From Caldilinea sp. CFX5 (GTDB lineage Bacteria > Chloroflexota > Anaerolineae > Caldilineales > Caldilineaceae): a stretch of 50,806 nt of DNA. Below the pieces are notes generated by a model, which was given only the letters and a program-made list of their open reading frames with translations, ran no database searches and was not told where the DNA came from. The stretch's first letter is position 1. Each line of letters opens with the position of its first letter. This document shows, piece after piece, positions 1 to 7,694 of this stretch. The position numbers were made by a program, and so were the translations under genes. The stretch spans positions 1 to 50,806 of the forward strand of contig QWII01000071.1 of assembly GCA_021405325.1 (NCBI GenBank). Reading direction: 5' to 3'.

Positions 1-44
1 TGTCGAGCTAAAGCTCACGCCGCCTACCGGCGTCGCCCTGCGGG

Positions 45-90
45 TAAGCCCTTATATCCCAACCCTAAAGGAATTGGGTTTTACGGGCTA
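45..90 (+). terminator. weak nested hairpin, possible terminator of a gene left of the window
   Basis: A small stem (CCCAA at 58-62 with TTGGG at 74-78) is followed by TTTT and nested inside an outer GCCC/GGGC pairing. Stems are short, so this is only a plausible intrinsic terminator for a gene outside the window. Confidence 0.25.
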
Positions 91-114
91 TTTCTATAAA
101 AAAGAGGCAAAACG

Positions 115-486
115 ATGACATATCTGCGATGCATCAGCAATCAAGGGTTTATTTGGCAACAGGGCAAGTTGCTCGATGAAACATTGGTAAGCCTTACCGT
201 TGGCAAGCTTTACAAAGCCGTTACCACGACGCCGGCAGAGCGTGAGCGCGGCTTTGTTCGCGTGATTGACAATAGTGGGGAAGATTATCTTTATCCAACC
301 ACGCGTTTCGAGCCGGTTGCTGTCAATGGGAATCTTCATGATGCGGCAGCAACGGCGACCTTGACGGCCCATGTTCCACCGCTGTTACGCGATATTTTAC
401 AAGCAGAAGCATTAGCAAACGGGAAGTCGCTCAGTGCGCTGCTACGCGAATGGATCGAAGAGCGGTTAGATTTAGCCACTGCCTAA
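115..486 (+). CDS. hypothetical protein with C-terminal ribbon-helix-helix-like segment
   Basis: A 123-residue protein I do not recognise. The ATG at 115 follows an AGAGG box at 7 bases spacing, which supports the start. Residues about 1-70 look like a small beta-rich domain. Residues about 82-120 (strand, then 'LLRDILQAEALANGKSLSALLREWIEERL') resemble the beta-helix-helix pattern of CopG/Arc-type DNA-binding proteins or antitoxins. No toxin partner follows directly. The RHH assignment is inference from pattern only. Confidence 0.6.
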   Translation: MTYLRCISNQGFIWQQGKLLDETLVSLTVGKLYKAVTTTPAERERGFVRVIDNSGEDYLYPTTRFEPVAVNGNLHDAAATATLTAHVPPLLRDILQAEALANGKSLSALLREWIEERLDLATA

Positions 487-553
487 GTTCAGCGTTGTTG
501 ATGACAAGCTAATAGGATGAATTCCGCTCCGTCACCTTGTTACCCCTTCATCT

Positions 554-592
554 TCACCCCACCCGCGGCGGCAACTTTGGTAGGACGCGACT
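554..592 (-). repeat. stranded copy of the tricorn-protease gene 3' end
   Basis: Bases 557-592 match 3641-3676 at about 33 of 36 positions. The latter encodes the last residues of the tricorn-like protease. Read on the minus strand the copy encodes LPKLPPRVG followed by a stop, the same C-terminus. The flanking CACCTTGT/CACCCTGT-like sequence is also shared. Nothing else of a second tricorn gene is present, so this is a relic of duplication or recombination. Confidence 0.6.
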
Positions 593-620
593 GTCATATG
601 TTTCACGTTTGGGTGAACAA

Positions 621-929
621 ATGAAGCAATATTTTCCTTTGGTTTCTGGATCTGTTGCCCTCGGAATTGAGGTTCTGGTTTTTCTCTCACTCATGGAATT
701 GCCACCGTTTGGCAAAGGTGGAAGCGACATCATTTGGGGTTTGCCGTTTTTCGGGCTTATCGTATTGACGCTTTCGGTTTCGGGCTTGTTCGCATCCATT
801 CGAGGAAAGGAGAACCCACCGTTCAATGCAAAACTAATAACTGGTGGATTAATAACTAACGGTCTTAGCCTAGCTGTTCCAATTTTATTATTGGCGTTCG
901 GTATTTTTCGTGCTTTGGTGTTACGTTAG
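621..929 (+). CDS. small integral membrane protein, three predicted TM segments
   Basis: About 102 residues from ATG 621. A GGTGA box 6 bases upstream supports this start over the longer frame beginning at 537, whose first part runs through the tricorn relic. Three hydrophobic stretches lie at about residues 5-26, 38-60 and 75-100. Codon use is more AT-rich than in neighbouring genes, which suggests a recent arrival. No family was recognised. Confidence 0.55.
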   Translation: MKQYFPLVSGSVALGIEVLVFLSLMELPPFGKGGSDIIWGLPFFGLIVLTLSVSGLFASIRGKENPPFNAKLITGGLITNGLSLAVPILLLAFGIFRALVLR

Positions 930-1019
930 TCCGCCATCCACCATTGCCGTACTCGATACAGTCATTAGGCACGTTACATCATTCTACTCAGCAGGCGCAT
1001 CGCCAAAGGAACAGGCTGC

Positions 1020-1160
1020 ATGGCGCTTGAAGCTGAACGCATCTATCCCAATTGCCCGACGGTCATCAGCGTTGCACCCATCGGTGGTGTGAGCAAAGGG
1101 GAGTTGTTGGCGCAACTGCAAGGCAACGCCATCTTGCTGAACGAGGCAGCAGAGCAGTGA
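1020..1160 (+). CDS. possible small protein or gene fragment (46 aa)
   Basis: A short frame from ATG 1020 to TGA 1160 with high-GC, coding-like codons, preceded by AAGGA at about 9 bases. It begins MALEAERIYPNCPTV and ends NEAAEQ. It may be a small gene or the remnant of a longer one. The rest of the 930-1270 gap shows no gene. Confidence 0.3.
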   Translation: MALEAERIYPNCPTVISVAPIGGVSKGELLAQLQGNAILLNEAAEQ

Positions 1161-1271
1161 TTCGCCAGCCATCATATCACGACCGCTGAAACACCCTGCA
1201 CCTGGAATTATGTTGAATTGATTGTAGCATGATAATGGGCCTAGCAACGGTTTTTAGTACAATTTTTCGCG

Positions 1272-1844
1272 CTATCCATCTACGTGGGATCTTCGGATCA
1301 CCTCCGCTTCTACCAAAGCTACCGTCTGCTCGACACTCAACGCCGAATTATCGATGACATAGACGCGTTTGTCAGTACGCCAAGTCTCCCAATCATAGGC
1401 AAAGTTGCGGCGAACACCTTGCTCTCCTACGTGACTGCGACCAACGCGATTCATATCCCGTCGCAAAACGACTTCCAGCGTTGGTAGCAAGACAACAATC
1501 ATTGGGTTCAGCGCATCAAGCGACGCCCAAGATTCTTTCCAATTATCAGGAGGGCAAAAGGCTGACAAGGCAAAATCAACGCCCCGCGTCGTATAGGTGA
1601 CCGCCATCGCCGCGCATACCGCCGCAGCTAAGAGCCATTGATCAACAGCGGCTTCGTGCAAGGCTGGATTCGCAAGTGATGCTTCGGGCGCGACATAGCC
1701 GGCGCGTACCAGGAATCGTGCATGGTCATGGTCAAAGTGCGCTGTTTGTTTCGTGCGCGAAGTAGCCCATGCCTCGGCCACAGTTGATTTGCCAGCAGCG
1801 GCAGGCCCGGTAAAAAAGACAAGCTGTCCACGTTTTGTTGTCAT
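1272..1844 (-). CDS. P-loop NTPase / kinase-like protein
   Basis: A 190-residue protein with a Walker A motif GPAAAGKST near the N-terminus (about residues 11-19), a DHDHAR segment after strand 2, a hydrophobic VVLLPTLEVVLRRD strand-helix and a VYVIDNS strand near the C-terminus. This is the layout of small-molecule kinases and uridine/gluconate-kinase-like or zeta-toxin-like ATPases. The substrate cannot be told. The start at 1844 has GAGGGTG 7 bases upstream. A longer frame to 2006 lacks such a signal. Confidence 0.75.
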   Translation of the reverse strand: MTTKRGQLVFFTGPAAAGKSTVAEAWATSRTKQTAHFDHDHARFLVRAGYVAPEASLANPALHEAAVDQWLLAAAVCAAMAVTYTTRGVDFALSAFCPPDNWKESWASLDALNPMIVVLLPTLEVVLRRDMNRVGRSHVGEQGVRRNFAYDWETWRTDKRVYVIDNSALSVEQTVALVEAEVIRRSHVDG

Positions 1845-2045
1845 CTTATTCACCCTCGATTTTCTGCTTGGCCGATATCCGTTCGGCTTCCTTTCCAGGT
1901 CGTGGTTCGGGAATGACTGATAGCACAGCATGGTAGTGATGAATGAAGCGTTCCAGCACATCACTGGTGAATGAGTGTTGCTTTGACCATTCAGCCATTC
2001 TACCATATTTGCCGTCAGTTCCTATTTAACCACTACTTTTTTATC

Positions 2046-2074
2046 TTGACACACTAGAATAGATGTTCTAAAAT
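2046..2074 (+). promoter_or_regulatory. sigma-70-type promoter of the VOC gene
   Basis: TTGACA at 2046-2051 and TAAAAT at 2069-2074, separated by 17 bases. It lies about 60 bases upstream of the VOC gene start. Confidence 0.7.
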
Positions 2075-2136
2075 AGAAGCAAGTAACGCAAACCATTGGG
2101 CAGACATGCTCGTCGCCCGCACATAGGAGACCTATC

Positions 2137-2598
2137 ATGAACAAAGTGACGCCTTTCCTCATGTTCAACGACCAGCTCGAAGCGGCGATCGCGTTCTACA
2201 CCGCGACGTTTCCGAACTCCGAAGTACGTAACGTCGTCCGCACGGGCAAGGACGGTCCCATCAACTCCGCCGAGTTCGTCGTTGGCGGTCAACGCTTCAT
2301 GGGCTACAACGGCGGCGAATACTTCAGCTTCTCTGAGGGGTTCTCGCTCTATGTGGACTGCGCGGATCAGGCTGAAGTCGATGAATACTGGGACAAGCTC
2401 GTGAAGGCCGGCGCAACGCCCACGGCCTGCGGTTGGATCAAAGACCCCTTCGGCCTCTCCTGGCAAATTGTCCCGCGACGATTCACCGAGCTGATCGGTG
2501 ATAGTAACCCCGCGAAGGTGAAGGCTGTGATGGAAGCCATGCTGACGATGGTGAAGCTCGACATGGCTGAACTCGAAAGAGCCTACAACGAGGCGTAG
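2137..2598 (+). CDS. VOC-superfamily PhnB-like protein
   Basis: A 153-residue protein of the PhnB / '3-demethylubiquinone-9 3-methyltransferase' domain family, a glyoxalase/bleomycin-resistance (VOC) fold. Family-typical features are the opening KVTPFLMFNDQLEAAIAFY, the central beta-hairpin and AGATPTACGWIKDPFGLSWQIVP near residues 95-117. Full length for the family. The family name overstates function: most members have no known substrate. A promoter at 2046 and an AGGAGA box before ATG support expression. Confidence 0.85.
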   Translation: MNKVTPFLMFNDQLEAAIAFYTATFPNSEVRNVVRTGKDGPINSAEFVVGGQRFMGYNGGEYFSFSEGFSLYVDCADQAEVDEYWDKLVKAGATPTACGWIKDPFGLSWQIVPRRFTELIGDSNPAKVKAVMEAMLTMVKLDMAELERAYNEA

Positions 2599-2655
2599 TC
2601 TTGCTCGTCCCGTCAGATGTGAAATGCACAACCGAGAACCCAGGAGCGCTCCGCC

Positions 2656-2736
2656 ATGAAATACACTGTATCGATCGCGATCGCCAGACCGCGCGAGGAG
2701 GTGGCCCAACTGCTCGCCGACTTCATTTCACCATGA
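2656..2736 (+). pseudogene. SRPBCC (START-like) domain gene, N-terminal remnant
   Basis: ATG at 2656 opens MKYTVSIAIARPREEVAQLL, the usual first strand and helix of small SRPBCC proteins, and then stops after 26 residues where about 140 are expected. The following 2737-2846 encodes no recognisable continuation. It looks like a deleted gene beside the VOC gene, a common partner. Confidence 0.5.
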
Positions 2737-2883
2737 CAACGTTACCGGCGCAGGCGCTTACGAGGAGTGTGATCTGGCCGTTCTTTGTCGGCGCGTCGGG
2801 GTTGTTTCACCAGGGGTTGCGGCGCTATGCCAGCGCGTCGAGTTAAGGTAGAGCAAAGAGCGGTTTTACTATAAAATCGACGC

Positions 2884-2912
2884 TTGACAATCCGCTATTA
2901 ATCCGCTATAAT
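2884..2912 (+). promoter_or_regulatory. consensus promoter with direct repeats, toxin-antitoxin operon
   Basis: TTGACA (2884-2889), a 17-base spacer and TATAAT (2907-2912) match the sigma-70 consensus exactly. The spacer holds two copies of AATCCGCTAT overlapping the -10, a likely operator for autoregulation by the downstream antitoxin. Confidence 0.75.
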
Positions 2913-2949
2913 TCAGCCGTCCTGATTTATCTAGAGAGGAAGAACGATA

Positions 2950-3234
2950 ATGAACCAACTATATCAGACTTATGGCGCTGGTGATTTGAAGACCCACACG
3001 GCGAAAGCGTTTGAAATGGCAAAAAAAGGCCCTGTTGTCATTCTTTCACGCCAACAGCCAAAAGGGGTTCTGGTTGATCCCGATCAATGGAACGCGATGG
3101 CCGCACGACTGAAAATGCTTGAAACCATTCACGAAGCGCGCAAGATTGAAGCAATCGCCAACGAAGCCGGCTCCTGGGTGCCGTGGGAGCAAACCAAAGC
3201 AAGGATGAAGGCGAATGGAAACGTGGCAGATTGA
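2950..3234 (+). CDS. Phd/YefM-like antitoxin
   Basis: A 94-residue protein. The N-terminal half (THTAKAFEMAKKGPVVILSRQQPKGVLVDPDQWNAM) has the Phd/YefM layout: a helix, 'GPVVIL' strand, 'P.GVLV' strand and a helix. The C-terminal half is the toxin-binding tail. AGAGGAAG sits 5-10 bases before ATG 2950. It overlaps the following toxin by 20 bases, typical of type II pairs. It should neutralise the toxin and repress the promoter at 2884. Confidence 0.8.
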   Translation: MNQLYQTYGAGDLKTHTAKAFEMAKKGPVVILSRQQPKGVLVDPDQWNAMAARLKMLETIHEARKIEAIANEAGSWVPWEQTKARMKANGNVAD

Positions 3235-3460
3235 ATCAAGCCCCGAAGTTGATGCGTTCATGGTCGACAATGCGGGCTTGGTTGATGATCTGGTAAAGTC
3301 GCTTGAATCGCTGACCTTTACGGAAGGTTTGCCAGACATTGGGGCGATGGAGGTTGAACCTAATTTGTTCTACTGGCTGACGGCTGACCATATCGTGGTA
3401 TACCGCCGTATGACCAGAACAAAAACCGTCCGTTTACTCTCCATCAAACCAGATCAGTAA
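3215..3460 (+). CDS. RelE/ParE-like toxin
   Basis: An 81-residue protein starting inside the antitoxin gene. It shows the short helix-rich N-terminus (SPEVDAFMVDNAGLVDDLVKSLESL) and the C-terminal beta-hairpin (LFYWLTADHIVVYRRMTRTKTVRLLSIKP) of the RelE/ParE fold, probably a ribosome-dependent mRNA nuclease or gyrase poison. The family call rests on size, fold pattern and partner. Activity is not visible in sequence. Confidence 0.7.
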   Translation: METWQIESSPEVDAFMVDNAGLVDDLVKSLESLTFTEGLPDIGAMEVEPNLFYWLTADHIVVYRRMTRTKTVRLLSIKPDQ

Positions 3461-3637
3461 GGTAAAAGTGATAAGGTGACAAGGCGATGGTGTGAATCAC
3501 GCCGCGTCACTCTGTCACCCATTCATTTTACCCTTAGAGCGGTTGGCTTTGGCTACCGCCTAACGAATGGGATAGGGTGACACAGTCACAAGTTCGTGCA
3601 TTACAGTCCACCTTGTCACCCTGTCACCCTGTCAGCT
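3461..3637. repeat. GTCACC/GGTGACA repeat cluster between convergent genes
   Basis: The 177-bp gap between the toxin gene and the tricorn gene consists largely of short GTCACCC(T)TGTC-type units on one side and GGTGACA units on the other. They can fold into long imperfect hairpins that may end transcription from both sides. Confidence 0.5.
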
Positions 3638-6600
3638 TTACCCCACCCGCGGCGGCAACTTCGGCAGGGCGCGACTGGGCCGCGTTGCCACATCCGGTTT
3701 GACGATGGGATGTTCGGCCAGCAGACGGAGAATCTCGCTGATCGCCCGTTCCAGTTGCGGGTCATAACCGGCGCGATAATCTTGCGGCGTAATGTCCACC
3801 TCAATGTCCGGTTCGGCCCCGTAGTTCTCAACATTCCAGCCTACATCGGTGAACCAGAAGCTGTATTCGGGTTGCGTCGTCACCGTGCCATCGACCAGGG
3901 CGTGATGGGGCGAAATGCCGACGACGCCGCCCCAGGTGCGTTTGCCGATCAACGGCCCCAGTTTCATCAACTTAAAGCTGTGACAGAAGATGTCGCCATC
4001 GCTGCCGGCATGTTCGTTGGTGATGGCGACCAGCGGCCCCGCCAGCGAGTCCGCCGGGTAGGCTGACAAACCACCCCAGCGCGAGAGATCATAGCCCAAC
4101 CGTCGCCGCGCCAACTTTTCCAGCAACAACTGGCTGACGTGACCACCGGCATTGTAACGCACATCAATGACCAGCGCGTCGCGCTCCACCTCGGCCAGGT
4201 AGCCCCGGTGAAATTCGGCATAGCCGCTCACCCCCATATCGGGGATATGCACATAGCCCACCCGCCCGTTGGTCGCCTCATGGACGCGGCGGCGGTTGGC
4301 TTCGATCCAGGCGCGGTAGCGCGCCGGCATCTCGTCTTCAATCGCCGTCACCACCATCGAACGGAACTGATCCTTGGGCGGAATGCTCTTTGGGGCTGGC
4401 GTTTCACTATTTTCTGCCGGTGCTGCCGCCGTCGCCTCGGTTGCGACAGTTGTATCCTCCGGTGTTGCTGCACTGCTTGTGGTGGCGGTCGTCGTTGTGT
4501 CGCCACCAGTTTCGGTCGCGCCCTCACCCGTTGCGGGCGATTCAGGCGCGGGGCGGGGCGCTAAGGTCAGTAAAATCTCTTGACCGGCCTGGTTAACCAG
4601 CAGATGGGCCGGACTGGTCTGTTCATCCAGCCGTTGTCCATTGATCGCCAGCAGCAGATCGCCGGGGCGCACATCAACGCCGGGCGCGACCAGCGGCGAG
4701 GTATTCTTGGTATCCCACGGGTCGCCCACCACCAACTCGCCGACGCGATAGCCGCCGGCCTCGGCATCCCAGGTGAAGCCGGCGCCGAGAAAGCCCTGAT
4801 TGAAGTAGGGGCGCGGGCGGTAGTCGCCGCCATACTCGTAGGCATGACTGGTGCCCAACTCGCCCTGCATCTCCCACATCAGATCGCTAAATTCGCTGCG
4901 CGTGCTGACCCGGTGGATGATCGGGAAGTAGCGCTGGTAGACCATCTGCCAATCGACTTCCGACATATCCTCGGTCCAGAAGTGATCGCGTTGGAGCCGC
5001 CACGCCTCGCGGAACATCTGCTCCCATTCACTCTGCGGGTCGATGGAAACTTTGATGCGATAGAGGTCGATCCAGCCGGTGCGCCGGTAGGCGCCGGTCT
5101 CGCTCACCGGCTTCTCGCCGGCCGGAATGACGCGCAGACGGCGGCGGCTGGTGTAGAGCAGCTTTTTGCGATTCTCGGCCAGTTGGAACCAGTTCACATC
5201 TTCGGCAATCGCCTCGCTCTTGTACTCCTTAAAGTTGTACATGCGCAGCGCGCCGGTCTCACTCCCTTCATCATCCCACTCTTGCCCATTGTCCAACGAG
5301 CCATGAATCGGGAAGACAGTAAAGATCGCCTTGTTGGGGACGCCGGCAATCTGCCCGTAGCGCCCATCCGGCACCGGGAAGGGGAGGACGCGCCGCTCAA
5401 TGCCATCCAGGTCAATCAGCATGGGTTTGACCTTCGGCTTGGCGCGGTCGCCTTTGCTCTGCTTGCCCTTCTCCCCCTTTTTCTTCTCGCCGCTTTCTTT
5501 CTTCTCGGCTAATTGGGGAATGAGGGCATCGGGCGCCATTTCGCGCGTGCGCCGAAGAGACGCAAAGAAGTGACGGTGCGTGCGCGGTCGAAGACTTTCA
5601 ACGGCATCTTCATCATCCGCTTCGGCGTCCATGTCACCCTCGTCGTCACCCGCATCATCGTCATCATCGCCGGCATCCTCTTCCTCGTCACCCTCACCTT
5701 CCGCACCGCCGCCCTCTTCCTCGTCACCGGCGCCTTCGTTTTCGGCTGTTTCCTCCTCCTCGTCATCCTCATCCATTTCGGGCTGGGGAATAAAGGGGTT
5801 GGGCAAGTCGGCGCGCAAGGTGAGCAGATAGGGGCGCATCCCCCAGGGAAAGCCCAGGTCGAAGTGCAGCCCGTCGTAGACCGGGTTAAATTCGCGCTGG
5901 CTCAAGAAGTAGAGAAAGTTCCCACCCGGATCAAAGGCCGGGTTAAAATCATGCAGCACCGGTCGCGTCACCGTAAAGATGGCGCTCTGCGCAACGCCTT
6001 CAGCGGTGGCGTTAGGATCGGCCAAGCGATAGAGCCGAATCGCCGTTGTTTTATCCGTCGCGCCGTAGCCATAGGCCAGCCAGCGACCATCGGGCGACCA
6101 GTCAAACCCGGCAATCGGTCGATTGGGGCTGCGATCCACCACGGTGAGTTCGCTCGTCTGCAAATTGACCAGCAGCAACTCGTGGCGGTGGTTGGTGAGC
6201 GCCAGCAGATCCTGCACCGGCGACATCTTCACGCTGATCGGGCGCCCAATGTCGAGATTTTCCAGGCGGCGCGGCTGCTCTTGGGGGTCTAGGGGGTGAA
6301 TTTCAATCACCTCTTCCCCCGGCTCATCGCTGATCAAGACGAGACTCTCTTTATCCGTCGTCCACTCCGGGAGCCGATAGCGCACGCCCATGCGCTTGCC
6401 ATATTGCAGCACCGGCCCCTCATGATTGAAAAAGGCAAAAGCTTTGCCGCGCGTGGTAAGCGCCATCGCTTTGCCCGATGGATGGAGCCGCACACTGTCC
6501 CAGTAGCGCATGGCGTCGGCAAAGCGGCGATTGCGTTGGACGCGCGGACTGAAATAAGTGACCGGAATCTTCTCTGTGCGATCCGTGCTAATCATATAGC

Positions 6601-7387
6601 AATAGAGTTCGCCGCCGGCATGGTAGACAATCGACGCGCCGTCGGTGGTTGGGTTGCGCACATAAAAATCTTCGTGATCGGTGTGCCGGCGCAGACCGGA
6701 ACCATCCACGGTGCAACTGTAGAGGTTGCCGATGCCTTCGTGGTCACTGATAAAAAAGATGCGCTCCTGTGTCGCTCCGTCGGCGTTTGTCACCGTCAAC
6801 CACATAGGCGCGGCAATGTTGCCGTTCACCTGATCCAGAAAACGGCTGAAGTTGCCGTCACCCCGGCTGTCGACCCAGAGGTGACCGGTGGTGCCGCCCC
6901 GGTAACGCTTCCAATAGGCCGGATCTTGCGTGTTGCGCCCGATGACCACCTGGCCCTGTGGCCCAAAGGTCACCGTGCGCGCCGGACCATAGGGCAGCGC
7001 TGCAATCGCACCGTTGACGCTCGTGTACGGGACGGCATAGAGACCATATTCACTCTGCGCGATCTGGCCGTAGGTGCTGGCAAAGATGATCTGCTGGCCA
7101 TCTCGCGTCCAGCCAACGACCCGGCAACTACTGTTCAAATAGGTCAAGCGGCGAGCACGACCCCCCTCTGCCGGCATGACATAGACCTCGGCGTTGCCCT
7201 CTTCGCGCCCCACAAAGGCCAGCCAGGCGCCATCGGGCGAGAGGACGGGGTGAGTCACCTCGCCGACGTTGCTGGTGAGCCGTCGCGCCGCCCCCCCGTG
7301 GCGGGCCACTTGCCAGAGATCGTCTTCACATACAAAAATCACACTGTCACGATAAATCGTCGGGTAACGATAATAACCTTCTGTCAT
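3638..7387 (-). CDS. tricorn-like protease (peptidase family S41)
   Basis: A 1249-residue homologue of tricorn, which trims peptides released by the proteasome or other proteases. An N-terminal propeller made of WD/TolB-like repeats (for example LSPDGAWLAF, WSPDGRWLAY) spans about residues 10-530. Next come a C1 domain with GTSHAYE (Ser-His near 846-848), a PDZ domain with PGDLLLAINGQ, and the S41 core with VIDVRYNAGGHVSQLL and the nucleophile region NEHAGSDGD near residue 1128. EPDIEVD follows, around the tetrad Glu. Two insertions are unusual: a Glu/Asp stretch at about 536-606 followed by a Lys-rich block at about 626-652, and a Thr/Ala/Glu-rich low-complexity stretch at about 946-999 within or after the PDZ domain. 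It is probably cytoplasmic, since no signal peptide is seen. Confidence 0.93.
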   Translation of the reverse strand: MTEGYYRYPTIYRDSVIFVCEDDLWQVARHGGAARRLTSNVGEVTHPVLSPDGAWLAFVGREEGNAEVYVMPAEGGRARRLTYLNSSCRVVGWTRDGQQIIFASTYGQIAQSEYGLYAVPYTSVNGAIAALPYGPARTVTFGPQGQVVIGRNTQDPAYWKRYRGGTTGHLWVDSRGDGNFSRFLDQVNGNIAAPMWLTVTNADGATQERIFFISDHEGIGNLYSCTVDGSGLRRHTDHEDFYVRNPTTDGASIVYHAGGELYCYMISTDRTEKIPVTYFSPRVQRNRRFADAMRYWDSVRLHPSGKAMALTTRGKAFAFFNHEGPVLQYGKRMGVRYRLPEWTTDKESLVLISDEPGEEVIEIHPLDPQEQPRRLENLDIGRPISVKMSPVQDLLALTNHRHELLLVNLQTSELTVVDRSPNRPIAGFDWSPDGRWLAYGYGATDKTTAIRLYRLADPNATAEGVAQSAIFTVTRPVLHDFNPAFDPGGNFLYFLSQREFNPVYDGLHFDLGFPWGMRPYLLTLRADLPNPFIPQPEMDEDDEEEETAENEGAGDEEEGGGAEGEGDEEEDAGDDDDDAGDDEGDMDAEADDEDAVESLRPRTHRHFFASLRRTREMAPDALIPQLAEKKESGEKKKGEKGKQSKGDRAKPKVKPMLIDLDGIERRVLPFPVPDGRYGQIAGVPNKAIFTVFPIHGSLDNGQEWDDEGSETGALRMYNFKEYKSEAIAEDVNWFQLAENRKKLLYTSRRRLRVIPAGEKPVSETGAYRRTGWIDLYRIKVSIDPQSEWEQMFREAWRLQRDHFWTEDMSEVDWQMVYQRYFPIIHRVSTRSEFSDLMWEMQGELGTSHAYEYGGDYRPRPYFNQGFLGAGFTWDAEAGGYRVGELVVGDPWDTKNTSPLVAPGVDVRPGDLLLAINGQRLDEQTSPAHLLVNQAGQEILLTLAPRPAPESPATGEGATETGGDTTTTATTSSAATPEDTTVATEATAAAPAENSETPAPKSIPPKDQFRSMVVTAIEDEMPARYRAWIEANRRRVHEATNGRVGYVHIPDMGVSGYAEFHRGYLAEVERDALVIDVRYNAGGHVSQLLLEKLARRRLGYDLSRWGGLSAYPADSLAGPLVAITNEHAGSDGDIFCHSFKLMKLGPLIGKRTWGGVVGISPHHALVDGTVTTQPEYSFWFTDVGWNVENYGAEPDIEVDITPQDYRAGYDPQLERAISEILRLLAEHPIVKPDVATRPSRALPKLPPRVG

Positions 7388-7420
7388 GAAGCTAACTTTG
7401 TCCTCAATTCCATTGATTTG

Positions 7421-7510
7421 GGTAGACAGGTAGACAGGTAGACAGGTAGACAGGTAGACAGGTAGACAGGTCGAATGTACCTGTCTACTTGTCTACTTAT
7501 CTACCTGTCC
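7421..7510. repeat. 8-bp tandem repeat GGTAGACA with inverted partner
   Basis: GGTAGACA is repeated about six times head to tail from 7421, then an inverted set (TGTCTAC units) follows to about 7509, so the block folds into one long hairpin upstream of the tricorn gene. It belongs to the same style of repeat-built palindromes as 3461-3637 and 20418-20510. The rest of 7511-7657 shows no gene. Confidence 0.7.
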
Positions 7511-7657
7511 CCTTGCGTTTCGATGCACTTGCATTTTTCTACGCTAAGTATACCCGCAATGGGCAAAAAGTGTTAAAACCGATCCGTCTGGCTCGCTATA
7601 CGATGGTGTAAAGCAACTAACAACGAATGACGTAGGGAAAGATCCAAAGTTAGGAAG

Positions 7658-7687
7658 TTGATTGGAACAGGCCAGACCATGTATACT
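7658..7687 (+). promoter_or_regulatory. promoter immediately before the hydrolase gene
   Basis: TTGATT (7658-7663), an 18-base spacer and TATACT (7682-7687). The only in-frame ATG giving a lipoprotein signal is at 7695, 8 bases after the -10, so the mRNA would begin at or near the start codon. Confidence 0.45.
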
Positions 7688-7694
7688 GGCACTA

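Noticed and set aside
5513..7441. Long plus-strand frames opposite the tricorn gene
   Set aside because: They lack domains, and hydrophobic or Ser-rich stretches arise from antisense of the acidic insert and propeller repeats.
7421..7510. CRISPR array
   Set aside because: The units are 8 bp with no spacers, and the second half is inverted. It is a tandem repeat hairpin.
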